Positions 16,547-24,536 of a DNA stretch of 32,498 nt are shown piece after piece. The stretch comes from Elusimicrobiota bacterium (lineage in GTDB: Bacteria > Elusimicrobiota > Elusimicrobia > Elusimicrobiales > Elusimicrobiaceae): assembly GCA_029008615.1 (NCBI GenBank), contig JAQXJI010000026.1:1-32498 (forward strand), read 5' to 3'. The notes beneath the pieces are model-generated. The model worked only from the letters and a program-made list of their open reading frames with translations, was not told where the DNA came from and made no database searches. A program made the position numbers and the translations under genes. Position 1 is the first letter of the stretch. Each line of letters starts with the position of its first letter.

Positions 16547-16657
16547 AAAAGCCGTTGATTTTTGTTTTATAAGGAGGCAGACCGAGCAGGACTTAATGGG
16601 ATAACCATACCCCATTTGACGACATCGCTTTAAGATATGCCGGCTTTTCTTGCATAT
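16547..16657 (+). promoter_or_regulatory. structured leader region upstream of the 271-aa gene
   Basis: Nested complementary segments: AAAAGCCG (16547-16554) with CGGCTTTT (16641-16648), AATGGG (16595-16600) with CCCATT (16611-16616), and a competing ATATGC/GCATAT hairpin (16635-16657). The last overlaps the first, so two folds exclude each other. It matches no riboswitch I know. Confidence 0.3.
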
Positions 16658-16712
16658 GATTACCGTGTTTTTAAGCCATAAAAATTACGATTAGCTAATG
16701 AGAGGCATTATT

Positions 16713-17528
16713 ATGAGAAAGTTCCTGTTTTGTTTAACTCTGTTGTTCTTACCGTTGTTTTTGTCTGCCCAAGGTAAACTGGCTGCGGAAGGCGCCAAAG
16801 CGGTTAAAGGCGGCAAAAGCGCTCTTTCCCTTACCAAAAAAGTAAAACTTCCGCGCGGCGCATCAAAACCCGTAAAATATGTAAAAGTAGCCTCATCCAC
16901 GAAAAAACTTTCCGAACTGGGGTTTACGGGCCCCGCATTTGCCGCAAGTCTTGAAAGAAATGCAAGAGTTTCCGAATTTCTCGACAGGGCTATTAACGCC
17001 AAAAGGATTGAGTCCGAACTAGCCGCGCTTAATTATAACCGCACTTTGGTGCCAATGCTCGCCAATCCCGCGGAAGCTTGGGGTTCTTACGGACGGATTA
17101 AAGGAATAGCTCGTATTGCCAAAAGCGACCCTAACATTATACGTCTTCAGCCCGCTTGGCACTCTATATGGAAATCGCAAGGTTTCAACGGCGCGCATCA
17201 TATAATGAATCAATACGCGATAAAACAAATTTGGCATACTTCGCCTTATGCCGGTCATATAGATTTCGGCTTGGTGACAAGAGATGCGCCCGCTATGTTT
17301 CATCCCTTCCACGGAAAGCCGGCTTTCGGTTATGTTTTTCACAATCCGGAAGTACAGGTTTCTTTGTATATGAGAGGCGGGGTAAAAGCCGTAATGGAAA
17401 ATCAGCTTATGCAGATTAATGCGATTAATATTGAATACGGCCTTCCGCAGCTTTCGGAAACTTTCCTCCAAAATACTATGAGGCGCGCCAAAAGTTGGGC
17501 CAAGGACTATAAATTAAGATGGCAATAA
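16713..17528 (+). CDS. secreted protein with an AHH-like His motif; function unknown
   Basis: About 271 aa from the ATG at 16713, which has GAGAGG eight bases upstream; the ATG at 16698 is an alternative. Residues 1-19 form a signal peptide. The N-terminal third is basic and rich in Lys/Ala. The C-terminal half contains GAHHIMNQY (160-168) and then FHPFHGKPAFGYVFHN (196-211). This spacing recalls the AHH/HNH-type nuclease toxins, where AHHI is followed by a Gly, an H-x-G-x-H region and a Tyr. That is a motif-level resemblance, not a demonstrated homology. No obvious immunity gene is adjacent. An alternative is a metal-binding envelope protein. Confidence 0.7.
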   Translation: MRKFLFCLTLLFLPLFLSAQGKLAAEGAKAVKGGKSALSLTKKVKLPRGASKPVKYVKVASSTKKLSELGFTGPAFAASLERNARVSEFLDRAINAKRIESELAALNYNRTLVPMLANPAEAWGSYGRIKGIARIAKSDPNIIRLQPAWHSIWKSQGFNGAHHIMNQYAIKQIWHTSPYAGHIDFGLVTRDAPAMFHPFHGKPAFGYVFHNPEVQVSLYMRGGVKAVMENQLMQINAINIEYGLPQLSETFLQNTMRRAKSWAKDYKLRWQ

Positions 17529-17538
17529 TAAAATAATT

Positions 17539-17567
17539 TTGAAAAAGAAGAATTATTTTGTTATAAT
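17539..17567 (+). promoter_or_regulatory. promoter of tRNA-Leu
   Basis: TTGAAA (17539-17544), 17-bp spacer, TATAAT (17562-17567). The best consensus promoter in the window, about 23 bases before the mature tRNA. Confidence 0.8.
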
Positions 17568-17590
17568 CTATATATAAAATTTAAGCAGTC

Positions 17591-17672
17591 GCGCGGGTGG
17601 CGGAATTGGTATACGCGTGCGTTTGAGGGGCGCATGCCTTACGGCTTGGGGGTTCGAGTCCCCCCCCGCGCA
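17591..17672 (+). tRNA. tRNA-Leu, anticodon GAG
   Basis: 82 bases. The acceptor stem GCGCGGG pairs with CCCGCGC, discriminator A. The anticodon stem TGCGT/GCGCA encloses the loop TTGAGGG, anticodon GAG, reading CUC and CUU. The T arm is GGGGG-TTCGAGT-CCCCC. A long variable arm is present, as expected for a class II tRNA. The 3' CCA is not encoded and must be added enzymatically. Confidence 0.96.
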
Positions 17673-17689
17673 GGAAGATTTATTAAATA

Positions 17690-17719
17690 AGATGTGCCTT
17701 TTAGGGCGCATCTTTTTTT
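17690..17719 (+). terminator. terminator of tRNA-Leu
   Basis: AGATGTGCC / GGCGCATCT (one G-T pair) with a 6-nt loop and seven T. Confidence 0.88.
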
Positions 17720-17781
17720 GTGTTTTATGGAACTTCCGGCCTGTATGGGGGATGTAAAGGCTTTAGCGTTAAACAAGATAG

Positions 17782-17843
17782 AAAAACTCCTTTTGCATAA
17801 AAGGTTGTACGTGCGGACAAGCACTTTGCAAAAGGAGTTTTTT
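17782..17843. terminator. long hairpin terminator downstream of the minus-strand TPR gene
   Basis: 16-bp perfect arms (17782-17797 and 17827-17842) of AAAAACTCCTTTTGCA and its complement around a 29-nt loop that holds a further GTGC/GCAC hairpin. It has T runs on both strands and begins right after the stop of the 451-aa gene. Confidence 0.75.
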
Positions 17844-17844
17844 G

Positions 17845-19200
17845 TTATTTTAATTCTTCTAAAATTTCGGCTTCTTCTTCCTCGGTTTCGGTCGGCGCGG
17901 CTTTTTGGGGCTTTGCCGATTGCGGGGCCGCTTGGGCTGCGGCGAGCTGCTTTCCTATTTTATTGACACGCCTTTGCGCCTTAGTAGCGTAGGCGTCAGC
18001 GGGATAGCTTACGATAAGCTTTTGATACAATTCTTTTGCTTTTTGATAATTTGCCAGCTTCTCGTTAATCATACCGGCTTCATACAAAGCTTTGGGCGTT
18101 TGCGCGGAAGAAGGATATTGCGCGATAATTTCCTCATAGGCTTTAAGTTCGCCGTAGTCGTCTTTAAGTTTATCGGAGTAAATCCCCGCCGCAAGCAATT
18201 TGCAATTTACGAATTTATTTTCGTCTTTGGCAAAAAGCTTTGCGGTTTTGTTTAGGGTATCCGTTGCTCCGGCGTAATCTTTCAGCTTTTTGTTTTGCAA
18301 ATCGGCTTTATAAAGTAAAGCTTCATAAGCTTTTGTACGTTGGCCGATTTTAAGGTAAGCTTCAGCCGCTTTTGTAATATTTTCCACAGCGGAAGTATAA
18401 TCGCGTTGGTTGTCATTCATTATCGCGATATGGTTATATGTAGTGGCTATTTCTATCGAGTTGGGAAAATTCTTTATAACCCCGTTGTAATAATACGCGG
18501 CCTGATTATAATCTTTAAGCTCGCCGGCGTAAATATCGCCGAGCATTCTTAAAGAAGCGGCTTTGTATTTTGTGGAAGGATAAATATCGTAAACTTTTTG
18601 ATATTGCATTATCGCCGCTTGATAATTTTTATTAAAGCGTTCCAAATCGCCAAGCATAAGTTCCATTTTATCTTTGTTGCCGTATACGGGGAAGCGCGCG
18701 AAGAAGCTTCTGTATTCGGCGTTTAAAGGTTCGTAAGAGCCCTTAATTTCCAATTTGGTGGCGGAAGAAAGGAACTCCGCCATTCTGGCGTCGGAATCTT
18801 TCGGTACGGATTTTATAGCGTAAGCTTTCTTTAAAGCTTCCCTTTCGGATTTCGGCATATTTTCCGTTACGGTATTAAATAAAGCCGCTGCCTGCGGAGC
18901 ATTGACGGAATTCGGAAATTCATATTTATGCCTGAGAAGCGTTACGAAAGCGGCCGGATATTTTTTTATCCTTACTTCCGTCCCGGCTTTAAGAACCAAA
19001 GCGTCGTCGGCCCCGGGCAAAGAATAATTTTTATCCAGCCAAGCGCTTAATTGATGGTCAAGGCTTTCAAGCAGTTTTTTATCTTCGCTTTGGGCTTGTT
19101 TTTTATAGAAGTTCAGTTCGGACAATGCGCTTTGCGCCGATAAATCCGCGGCGCAAAACAGGAATGCGGCCAATAAAAGAATATATTTTATCTTTGTCAT
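17845..19200 (-). CDS. exported TPR protein, BamD/YbgF-like
   Basis: 451 aa from the ATG at 19200; one codon upstream is a TTG. Residues 1-22 form a signal peptide ending in LSA. At least eight TPR-type units follow, many with the YxxVYDIYPSTKYxxxAxxxLG and YPxDAYATKAxxRVNKIG patterns of BamD/CpoB-like envelope proteins. The C-terminus is Ala/Pro-rich, then acidic (ETEEEEAEILEEL). Such proteins serve as docking surfaces in outer-membrane assembly or cell division; the specific role is not visible. It starts five bases after yajQ, whose end supplies the AGGTAA ribosome-binding site. Confidence 0.85.
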   Translation of the reverse strand: MTKIKYILLLAAFLFCAADLSAQSALSELNFYKKQAQSEDKKLLESLDHQLSAWLDKNYSLPGADDALVLKAGTEVRIKKYPAAFVTLLRHKYEFPNSVNAPQAAALFNTVTENMPKSEREALKKAYAIKSVPKDSDARMAEFLSSATKLEIKGSYEPLNAEYRSFFARFPVYGNKDKMELMLGDLERFNKNYQAAIMQYQKVYDIYPSTKYKAASLRMLGDIYAGELKDYNQAAYYYNGVIKNFPNSIEIATTYNHIAIMNDNQRDYTSAVENITKAAEAYLKIGQRTKAYEALLYKADLQNKKLKDYAGATDTLNKTAKLFAKDENKFVNCKLLAAGIYSDKLKDDYGELKAYEEIIAQYPSSAQTPKALYEAGMINEKLANYQKAKELYQKLIVSYPADAYATKAQRRVNKIGKQLAAAQAAPQSAKPQKAAPTETEEEEAEILEELK

Positions 19201-19205
19201 CAAAA

Positions 19206-19700
19206 TTACCTGTAATTAGTAAATTGCAGTTCAAGGCCGAAGTCCTTGCCTTTTAAAAGAGCTATTGTCTGCTGCAAAGCGTCTTTCGAGGCCGAGCTGA
19301 CCCTAAGTTGATCGCCTTGTATCGAGGCCGAAACTTTCAGCTTGTTTTCTTTTATAAGTTTGGTCATTTCTTTGGCTTTGTCGGCCGGTATGCCTTGCTG
19401 TATTTTAACTTCCTGCTTGGCTGTTCCGCCTAAAGCGGCTTCTATTTTCTGCGGCTGAAAGTTCTTTAAAGCCACTCCTTTTTTTGCAAGCCTCGTCAAA
19501 AGGATATCATATAAAGCTTTAACTTTATATTCGTCCGCGCAGCTGATTTTTATTAAATTTTCCTTGGATACAAGTTCCAAATTAGGGTTGGAACCTTTAA
19601 AATCGTATCTGTTGGTAACTTCTTTTTTTGCTACGCTGATAGCCTCTTCAATTAAATTTAAATCTACTTTTGATACTACGTCAAAAGAAAAATCCGCCAT
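19206..19700 (-). CDS. yajQ: YajQ family nucleotide-binding protein
   Basis: 164 aa, the exact family length. FSFDVVSKVDLNLIEEAI at the N-terminus, TNRYDFKGS (31-39) and the C-terminal VSSASKDALQQTIALLKG are the conserved blocks of YajQ (UPF0234/DUF520), two ferredoxin-like domains. Members bind nucleotides or tRNA, and in Xanthomonas and Pseudomonas the homologue binds cyclic di-GMP; the role here is unknown. GGAGGTG precedes the start. It forms a two-gene unit with the downstream TPR protein. Confidence 0.95.
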   Translation of the reverse strand: MADFSFDVVSKVDLNLIEEAISVAKKEVTNRYDFKGSNPNLELVSKENLIKISCADEYKVKALYDILLTRLAKKGVALKNFQPQKIEAALGGTAKQEVKIQQGIPADKAKEMTKLIKENKLKVSASIQGDQLRVSSASKDALQQTIALLKGKDFGLELQFTNYR

Positions 19701-19722
19701 AAAAGCACCTCCGTATGGTTCT

Positions 19723-19728
19723 ATTATA
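19723..19728 (-). promoter_or_regulatory. -10 box of yajQ
   Basis: TATAAT on the minus strand about 22 bases before the yajQ start; the -35 is weak. Confidence 0.45.
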
Positions 19729-19774
19729 GTATTTTAATCCGCTTTTTAACAGGCGCGTGCGCGCGCGTTTTCGT

Positions 19775-19803
19775 TTGCTTTAAAATATTTTAAAATGTAG
19801 AAT
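19775..19803 (+). promoter_or_regulatory. promoter of the nucleoside transporter
   Basis: TTGCTT (19775-19780), 17-bp spacer, TAGAAT (19798-19803). Confidence 0.45.
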
Positions 19804-19838
19804 GGATTTATAAAATTATCGTAAAGGAGAGTTCATCA

Positions 19839-21083
19839 ATGGCATATATTGCTGCTTTAATCGGCGTAGTCTTGTTTATTGCAATAGCCTACGTTTTCAG
19901 TTCCAACAGAAAAGCTATCAACTGGCGTACGATTTTGTGGGCTTTCGGCCTGCAAGTCGTTTTTGGCGTTCTAATTTTAAAGACTTCAGCCGGTGTTGCG
20001 GTCTTTGATTATTTAAACGACGCCATATTGAAAGTTCTTGACTTCCAAAAAGCCGGTGCGGAAATGGTGTTCGGCGGTTTGGCAAGCCAGGAAAAATTCG
20101 GTTATATCTTTGCTTTCCAGGTTATACCGACGATTGTTTTCTTCTCTGCCTTGATGTCTCTTCTGTATTATTTGGGCATAATGCAAAAAGTCGTTTATGT
20201 GTTTGCTTTGGTGCTTGGCAAGCTTTGCAAACTCTCAGGTGCGGAAAGTTTAAGCGCGGCGGCCAACATTTTCGTAGGTCAGACGGAAGCCCCGCTTTTA
20301 ATTAAGCCTTACGTCGAAAAAATGACTAAGTCCGAACTTATGTGCGTTATGACGGGCGGTATGGCTACCGTTGCGGGCGGCGTGCTTGCGGCTTATATCA
20401 TAATGCTTAAAGATACCGTCCCCGGCATAGCGGGCCACCTTATGGCCGCCAGCGTTATGGGCGCACCGGCCGGCGTAATGTTTGCGAAATTGTTGGTTCC
20501 CGAAACGGAAAAACCGGTAACTCTGGGCGTTGCCAAAATTGACTATAAAGACCCCAGCGCAAACGTGCTTGACGCGATTTCAAACGGCACTTCCACCGGC
20601 TTGCAGCTTGCTTTAAACGTTGCGGCTATGCTTATCGCTTTTACGGCTTTAATCGCTTTGTGCAGCGGCATAGTGGAATGGGTTACGGGCTGGTTCTTGG
20701 CTAAAGCTTTAACCATTGAACAGATTTTCGGTTATGTTTTTTCTCCTTTCGCTTGGCTTATGGGCGTACCCCCCAACGAAATGGTTTTGGCCGGTCAGCT
20801 TGTGGGGGAAAAGACGGTCCTCAACGAGTTTGTGGCTTACGCCAACTTCTCATCTATCCTTAACGCCGGTACCATTGAGATGAGCTTAAGAACTAAAGTG
20901 ATTTTAAGCTACTCGCTCTGCGGTTTTGCAAACTTCTCTTCCATCGGTATACAAATCGGCGGAATCGGGGCTATCGCTCCTTCCAGAAGGGCCGATCTTT
21001 CCCGCTTGGGCTTCAGGGCTTTGCTTGCCGGTTTGCTTGCGAGCTGCCTTAGGGGTATTATAGCGGGCATTTTGGTTCACTAA
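19839..21083 (+). CDS. nupC: concentrative nucleoside transporter (NupC/CNT family)
   Basis: 414 aa, about 8-10 hydrophobic segments, the normal bacterial CNT size. Diagnostic blocks are GQTEAPLLIKPYVEKMTKSEL near 146-166 (nucleoside-binding Q-T-E), GGMATVAGGVLAAYI, and EMSLRTKVILSYSLCGFANFSSIGIQIGGIG near 347-377. CNTs take up nucleosides by Na+ or H+ symport. GGAGAG precedes the ATG. It stands alone with its own promoter and a bidirectional terminator shared with lpdA; with pyrR nearby it suggests salvage of nucleosides (inference). Substrate range cannot be told from sequence. Confidence 0.93.
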   Translation: MAYIAALIGVVLFIAIAYVFSSNRKAINWRTILWAFGLQVVFGVLILKTSAGVAVFDYLNDAILKVLDFQKAGAEMVFGGLASQEKFGYIFAFQVIPTIVFFSALMSLLYYLGIMQKVVYVFALVLGKLCKLSGAESLSAAANIFVGQTEAPLLIKPYVEKMTKSELMCVMTGGMATVAGGVLAAYIIMLKDTVPGIAGHLMAASVMGAPAGVMFAKLLVPETEKPVTLGVAKIDYKDPSANVLDAISNGTSTGLQLALNVAAMLIAFTALIALCSGIVEWVTGWFLAKALTIEQIFGYVFSPFAWLMGVPPNEMVLAGQLVGEKTVLNEFVAYANFSSILNAGTIEMSLRTKVILSYSLCGFANFSSIGIQIGGIGAIAPSRRADLSRLGFRALLAGLLASCLRGIIAGILVH

Positions 21084-21099
21084 GTTCTTTCCATTAATA

Positions 21100-21132
21100 A
21101 AAAATCCCCCGGCTCTAAACCGGGGGATTTTT
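21100..21132. terminator. bidirectional terminator between nupC and lpdA
   Basis: AAAAATCCCCCGG / CCGGGGGATTTTT, 13 bp perfect, 7-nt loop, T run on both strands. Confidence 0.88.
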
Positions 21133-21152
21133 GTTGTCGGGATTTTCAAAGG

Positions 21153-22505
21153 CTATTTCAGCAAGGCTTCCTTTAAACTTTCGCTTACGGTCGGGTGGGC
21201 GAAGATAACCTTACCCGCCTCTTTTGCTTTTATTTTAAAAGACATTGCCATTAACGGGATATGTATCATTTCTCCCGCTCCGGGGCCGACTAGCTGCGCG
21301 CCCAAAATAAGTCCGGTTTCTTCGTCTTCAATAATCTGGGCGAAGCCTTCCGTTTCACCTTGCGCTACGGCCCTTCCGTTCGCTAGCATAAAACTTTTTT
21401 TGGCTCGTGCCTTATATCCTTGGGCGAGGGCTTTTTTTAAAGTCAGCCCGACGGAAGCGGCTTCTGGCCAAGTGTAGATTGCGCTTGGCACAAGGCTGTT
21501 GTCGTATTCGCCGGGCAGCCCCATAATATTTAAAGCGGCCGCTTCGCCCTGCGCGGTGGCTGCGTGCGCCAACTGGCAGAGGCGGTTTATATCCCCCGCG
21601 GCGTAAATATTCTCTTTAACCTGCATAGTTTTGGAATTTACTTTTATGCCTTTTGCGTCATATTCAACGCCTGCGGCTTCCAAATTAAGGTTTTGAAAAT
21701 CAGGCGTTCTGCCTACGGCCGCCAACACTAAATCCGCTTCAAGAGTTTGGCCGCCGGCCAAATGTATTTTTTTGACGCCGTTTTCCACGGTCATATCTTC
21801 GGCTGAAGTTGAAGTAAATATTTTAATACCGCGCTTTTCAAAAGACATCTTCAAAACTCTTGTAATACTTTCGTCTTCAAGCGGGAGTATGCTTGGGGCA
21901 AGTTCGACTATTGTTGTTTGTACACCCAAAGCGTTGAATATACAGGCAAATTCGCAGCCGATTACCCCGCCGCCTATTATTACTGCGCGCTTTGGCAGTT
22001 CCGTAATCGTAAAAATATTGCTATTGTCGTAAAGGTGTTCTTTGTATTTATTAAACGGCGGCGGATAAAACGCTTTTGAACCCGTCGCTATTATAACGGC
22101 GTCAAAAGTTTTTTCTTCCCCGTTGACTTTTACGGAATTGGGCGAAGTGAATGAGGCCTCCCCTTCAATATAATTTACTTTTGCCGCTTTAAACAAGGCT
22201 AACACTCCTCTTTGCAGTTTGTCTACCGCGGCTTGCCTGCGCGCCTGTATTTTGGAAAAGTCAAAAGAATTAAAAAATGCGTCGCCCGCTTCCGGGTTTG
22301 AGGAGAGAGCTTTTGCTTCTTTAACGGTATAAAATCTGTGTGCTGCGTCCAATAAAGATTTAGAAGGTATGCATCCGCAGTTTAAGCAAACTCCGCCGGC
22401 TTTGTTTTTTTCAACGACGGTAACTTCCGCCCCGAGTGCGGCCAATTTCAGCGCGGCGGGATATCCGGCCGGGCCTGAACCTATAACCAAAACTTTTTTA
22501 CTCAT
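21153..22505 (-). CDS. lpdA: dihydrolipoamide dehydrogenase (E3)
   Basis: 450 aa. FAD-dependent disulfide oxidoreductase: FAD-binding GSGPAGYPAA (9-18), redox motif CLNCGCIPSK with C40 and C45 as the disulfide and an extra C43, NAD-binding GGGVIGCEFA, second FAD motif YAAGDINR, and the C-terminal catalytic pair in AHPTVSE. The enzyme reoxidises dihydrolipoyl groups of 2-oxoacid dehydrogenase complexes or the glycine cleavage system. No E1/E2 or gcv gene is near, so its complex cannot be named. It is monocistronic as seen, starting after a GGGGGA ribosome-binding site and divergent from radC. Confidence 0.92.
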   Translation of the reverse strand: MSKKVLVIGSGPAGYPAALKLAALGAEVTVVEKNKAGGVCLNCGCIPSKSLLDAAHRFYTVKEAKALSSNPEAGDAFFNSFDFSKIQARRQAAVDKLQRGVLALFKAAKVNYIEGEASFTSPNSVKVNGEEKTFDAVIIATGSKAFYPPPFNKYKEHLYDNSNIFTITELPKRAVIIGGGVIGCEFACIFNALGVQTTIVELAPSILPLEDESITRVLKMSFEKRGIKIFTSTSAEDMTVENGVKKIHLAGGQTLEADLVLAAVGRTPDFQNLNLEAAGVEYDAKGIKVNSKTMQVKENIYAAGDINRLCQLAHAATAQGEAAALNIMGLPGEYDNSLVPSAIYTWPEAASVGLTLKKALAQGYKARAKKSFMLANGRAVAQGETEGFAQIIEDEETGLILGAQLVGPGAGEMIHIPLMAMSFKIKAKEAGKVIFAHPTVSESLKEALLK

Positions 22506-22540
22506 AAATCCCCCGTTTAAAATATTTTATGATAAAAGTA

Positions 22541-22546
22541 TATAAT
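22541..22546 (+). promoter_or_regulatory. -10 box directly before radC
   Basis: TATAAT ends six bases before the ATG at 22553 and lies inside the upstream extension beginning at 22529. It argues for the shorter radC start and a leaderless message. Confidence 0.5.
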
Positions 22547-22552
22547 ATTTAT

Positions 22553-23251
22553 ATGGAAAAACCCTCTTACAGCGGCCACAGAGCCAGATTAAGAAAGCGA
22601 TTTGAAAACGCCGGGCTTTCTTCTTTTTTGGAGCACGAAATCCTTGAGCTTTTGCTTACTTACGCCATAAGCCGCAAGGATACCAAGCCTTTGGCTTGGG
22701 CTTTGCTTAAAAAATTCGGCTCTTTAGGTTCCGTATTGGACGCCACCCCCGCCGAGCTTAGCGAAGTACCAGGCATAGGCAGGCAGAGCGCATTATTTAT
22801 CAAACTTGTAAGGGAGGTTATGCGTTTTTATTTCTTGGAGGAAGTCAAAAAACGCAAGGAAATCACAACGCCGGAAAATGTCGTAGACTTCTGCCGGGCC
22901 TCTTTGCAAGGGGAGCCTAACGAAGTCTTTGAAGTCATTTATCTTACCACCCGCAATACGGTTATAGGCGTTGAACGTATTTCCATCGGCACGATAGACA
23001 GAGCCAGCATATCCCCGCGGAAAATAATAGAACAGGCTTTAAAACGCCGCGCCGCCGCTTTAATTTTTGTGCACAATCATCCTTCCGGCGAGCCTGATCC
23101 TTCCGCCGAAGACAGAGCCCTTACCGAAACGCTTTCGCACATAGCCGCGCCTTTGGGAATAGCGGTTTTGGATCACATCGTTGTGGGCAAAGGCAAATTC
23201 TTTAGTATAAGGGCAAACAGTTTTATAAAAACCAAAAAGGAGAAAGTATGA
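22553..23251 (+). CDS. radC: RadC family JAMM/MPN+ protein
   Basis: 232 aa from the ATG at 22553 (MEKPSYSGHRARLRKRF, the usual RadC N-terminus); an upstream ATG at 22529 would add eight atypical residues. A helix-hairpin-helix region (VPGIGRQSA near residues 75-83) precedes the JAMM domain, whose zinc motif is HNHPSGEPDPSAED. Despite its name, RadC has no settled role in DNA repair; the domain suggests a metalloprotease or nuclease-associated function. Its TGA overlaps the ATG of the cysteine desulfidase gene (ATGA), so these two are translationally coupled. Confidence 0.94.
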   Translation: MEKPSYSGHRARLRKRFENAGLSSFLEHEILELLLTYAISRKDTKPLAWALLKKFGSLGSVLDATPAELSEVPGIGRQSALFIKLVREVMRFYFLEEVKKRKEITTPENVVDFCRASLQGEPNEVFEVIYLTTRNTVIGVERISIGTIDRASISPRKIIEQALKRRAAALIFVHNHPSGEPDPSAEDRALTETLSHIAAPLGIAVLDHIVVGKGKFFSIRANSFIKTKKEKV

Positions 23252-24534
23252 CTACTTTGCTTAAGCAGGTGCTTAAACATCAAGTATATCCGGCTATGGG
23301 CTGTACAGAGCCTGTTTCCGTTGCGCTTTGCGCCGCCAACGCTTCGGCTTTGCATAAAGGGCCTATAAAGAAAGCAGTAGTTGGGGTGGATTCCGCCACT
23401 TTCAAAAACGGCTTGGGCGTAAGAATCCCCAATACTAACGGCGAAAAGGGCAATCTTCTGGCGGCGGCTTTGGGGCTTTTGACGGCAAAACCGAAGCTCG
23501 GTATGGAAATACTTAAAGGAGTATCTGCCTCCGTTTTGCGAAAAGCCAAAAAAATGCTTGCCGATAAAGCCGTAACCATAAAAGTAAAGAATCAAAAAGG
23601 TTTTTATATAAAGACGGAAATACTGTTTGAAGACGGATATAAAACCAAGGCCGTAATAAGCGGATGTCATACGGCGGTAACTTATCTTGAAGACAACGGC
23701 CGCGTGCTTATAGACGCCAAGCCGGAAGTTAAAACCGGCAAAAGCGAAGGGAATTTTAAGAAGCTTTTGGCTAAATCTTCTTTGGCGGATTTGGTGCGTG
23801 AAGCACAAAACGCGGACGAAGAAGATTTGGCTTATATTAAAGAAGGCGCTTTAATGAATTTGGCCGCGGCCAAAAAGGGGGCGAATCTTAAAAAAGTGGG
23901 TTTTTATTTAAGCGAATTGGTAAAACTGCGAATGCTTGATAAGAACCTTATAAATTCCGCCAAGATATTGGCTTCCCAAGCGGCTGATGCCCGTATGGAC
24001 GGTATAGCAGTCCCGGTTATGAGCAGCGGCGAGAGCGGCAATCAGGGCATAGTGGCGGTACTTGTTCCTTATCACGTCGGGAAATGCCTGAAAATTAAAG
24101 AAGAAACTATTTTGCGCAGTATAGCTCTTTCCCATTTGCTTAACGGTTATGTAAAAGCTTTTACGGGCGATTTGGCCCCTATCTGCGGCTGTGCGATAGC
24201 CGCCGGCGTCGGGGCTTCCGCCGCGATAGTTTACCAGCAAAAAGGCGCAGACTTAAAAGCCATAACTTTAGCCATAAACAATATTATAAGCGATATCGGC
24301 GGTATGCTTTGCGACGGCGCAAAAAGCGGATGCGCTTTAAAAGTGGTAAGTTCCGTAGATTCCGCTTTGAGGGCGGCTTTTATGGGGGTAAATCATTACG
24401 GGATAACGGAAGTGGAGGGCTTTATCGGCAAAACCGCCGAAGCTACCATACAGAACTTAAGCCGTATTTCCACGGTCGGTATGGTTAAAGTGGATACCAC
24501 CATTGTAGACATAATGAAGAGCAAAACCAAATAA
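23248..24534 (+). CDS. cyuA: L-cysteine desulfidase family protein (UPF0597, CyuA/YhaM-like)
   Basis: 428 aa, full family length. MGCTEPVSVALCAA near residues 17-30, VMSSGESGNQGI (about 255-266), APICGCAIAAGVGASA (about 310-325) and MLCDGAKSGCALKVV (about 352-366) are the conserved blocks, holding the cysteines that bind an iron-sulfur cluster in this family. The enzyme converts L-cysteine to pyruvate, ammonia and sulfide, so it detoxifies or ferments cysteine; a related catalytic fold occurs in L-serine dehydratases. It overlaps radC by four bases and is followed two bases later by trmJ. The exact substrate (cysteine or another beta-substituted amino acid) is inferred. Confidence 0.88.
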   Translation: MTTLLKQVLKHQVYPAMGCTEPVSVALCAANASALHKGPIKKAVVGVDSATFKNGLGVRIPNTNGEKGNLLAAALGLLTAKPKLGMEILKGVSASVLRKAKKMLADKAVTIKVKNQKGFYIKTEILFEDGYKTKAVISGCHTAVTYLEDNGRVLIDAKPEVKTGKSEGNFKKLLAKSSLADLVREAQNADEEDLAYIKEGALMNLAAAKKGANLKKVGFYLSELVKLRMLDKNLINSAKILASQAADARMDGIAVPVMSSGESGNQGIVAVLVPYHVGKCLKIKEETILRSIALSHLLNGYVKAFTGDLAPICGCAIAAGVGASAAIVYQQKGADLKAITLAINNIISDIGGMLCDGAKSGCALKVVSSVDSALRAAFMGVNHYGITEVEGFIGKTAEATIQNLSRISTVGMVKVDTTIVDIMKSKTK

Positions 24535-24536
24535 TT

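Noticed and set aside
17782-17843. 16-bp inverted repeat considered as a mobile-element end
   Set aside because: It lies directly after a stop codon and has T runs on both strands; a terminator explains it.
19753-19767. Alternating GCGCGTGCGCGCGCG run, possible Z-DNA
   Set aside because: Only 15 bp, in the yajQ/nupC intergenic region; no other support for a role.
22529-22552. Upstream ATG of radC at 22529
   Set aside because: The added eight residues are atypical and the segment contains the -10 box.
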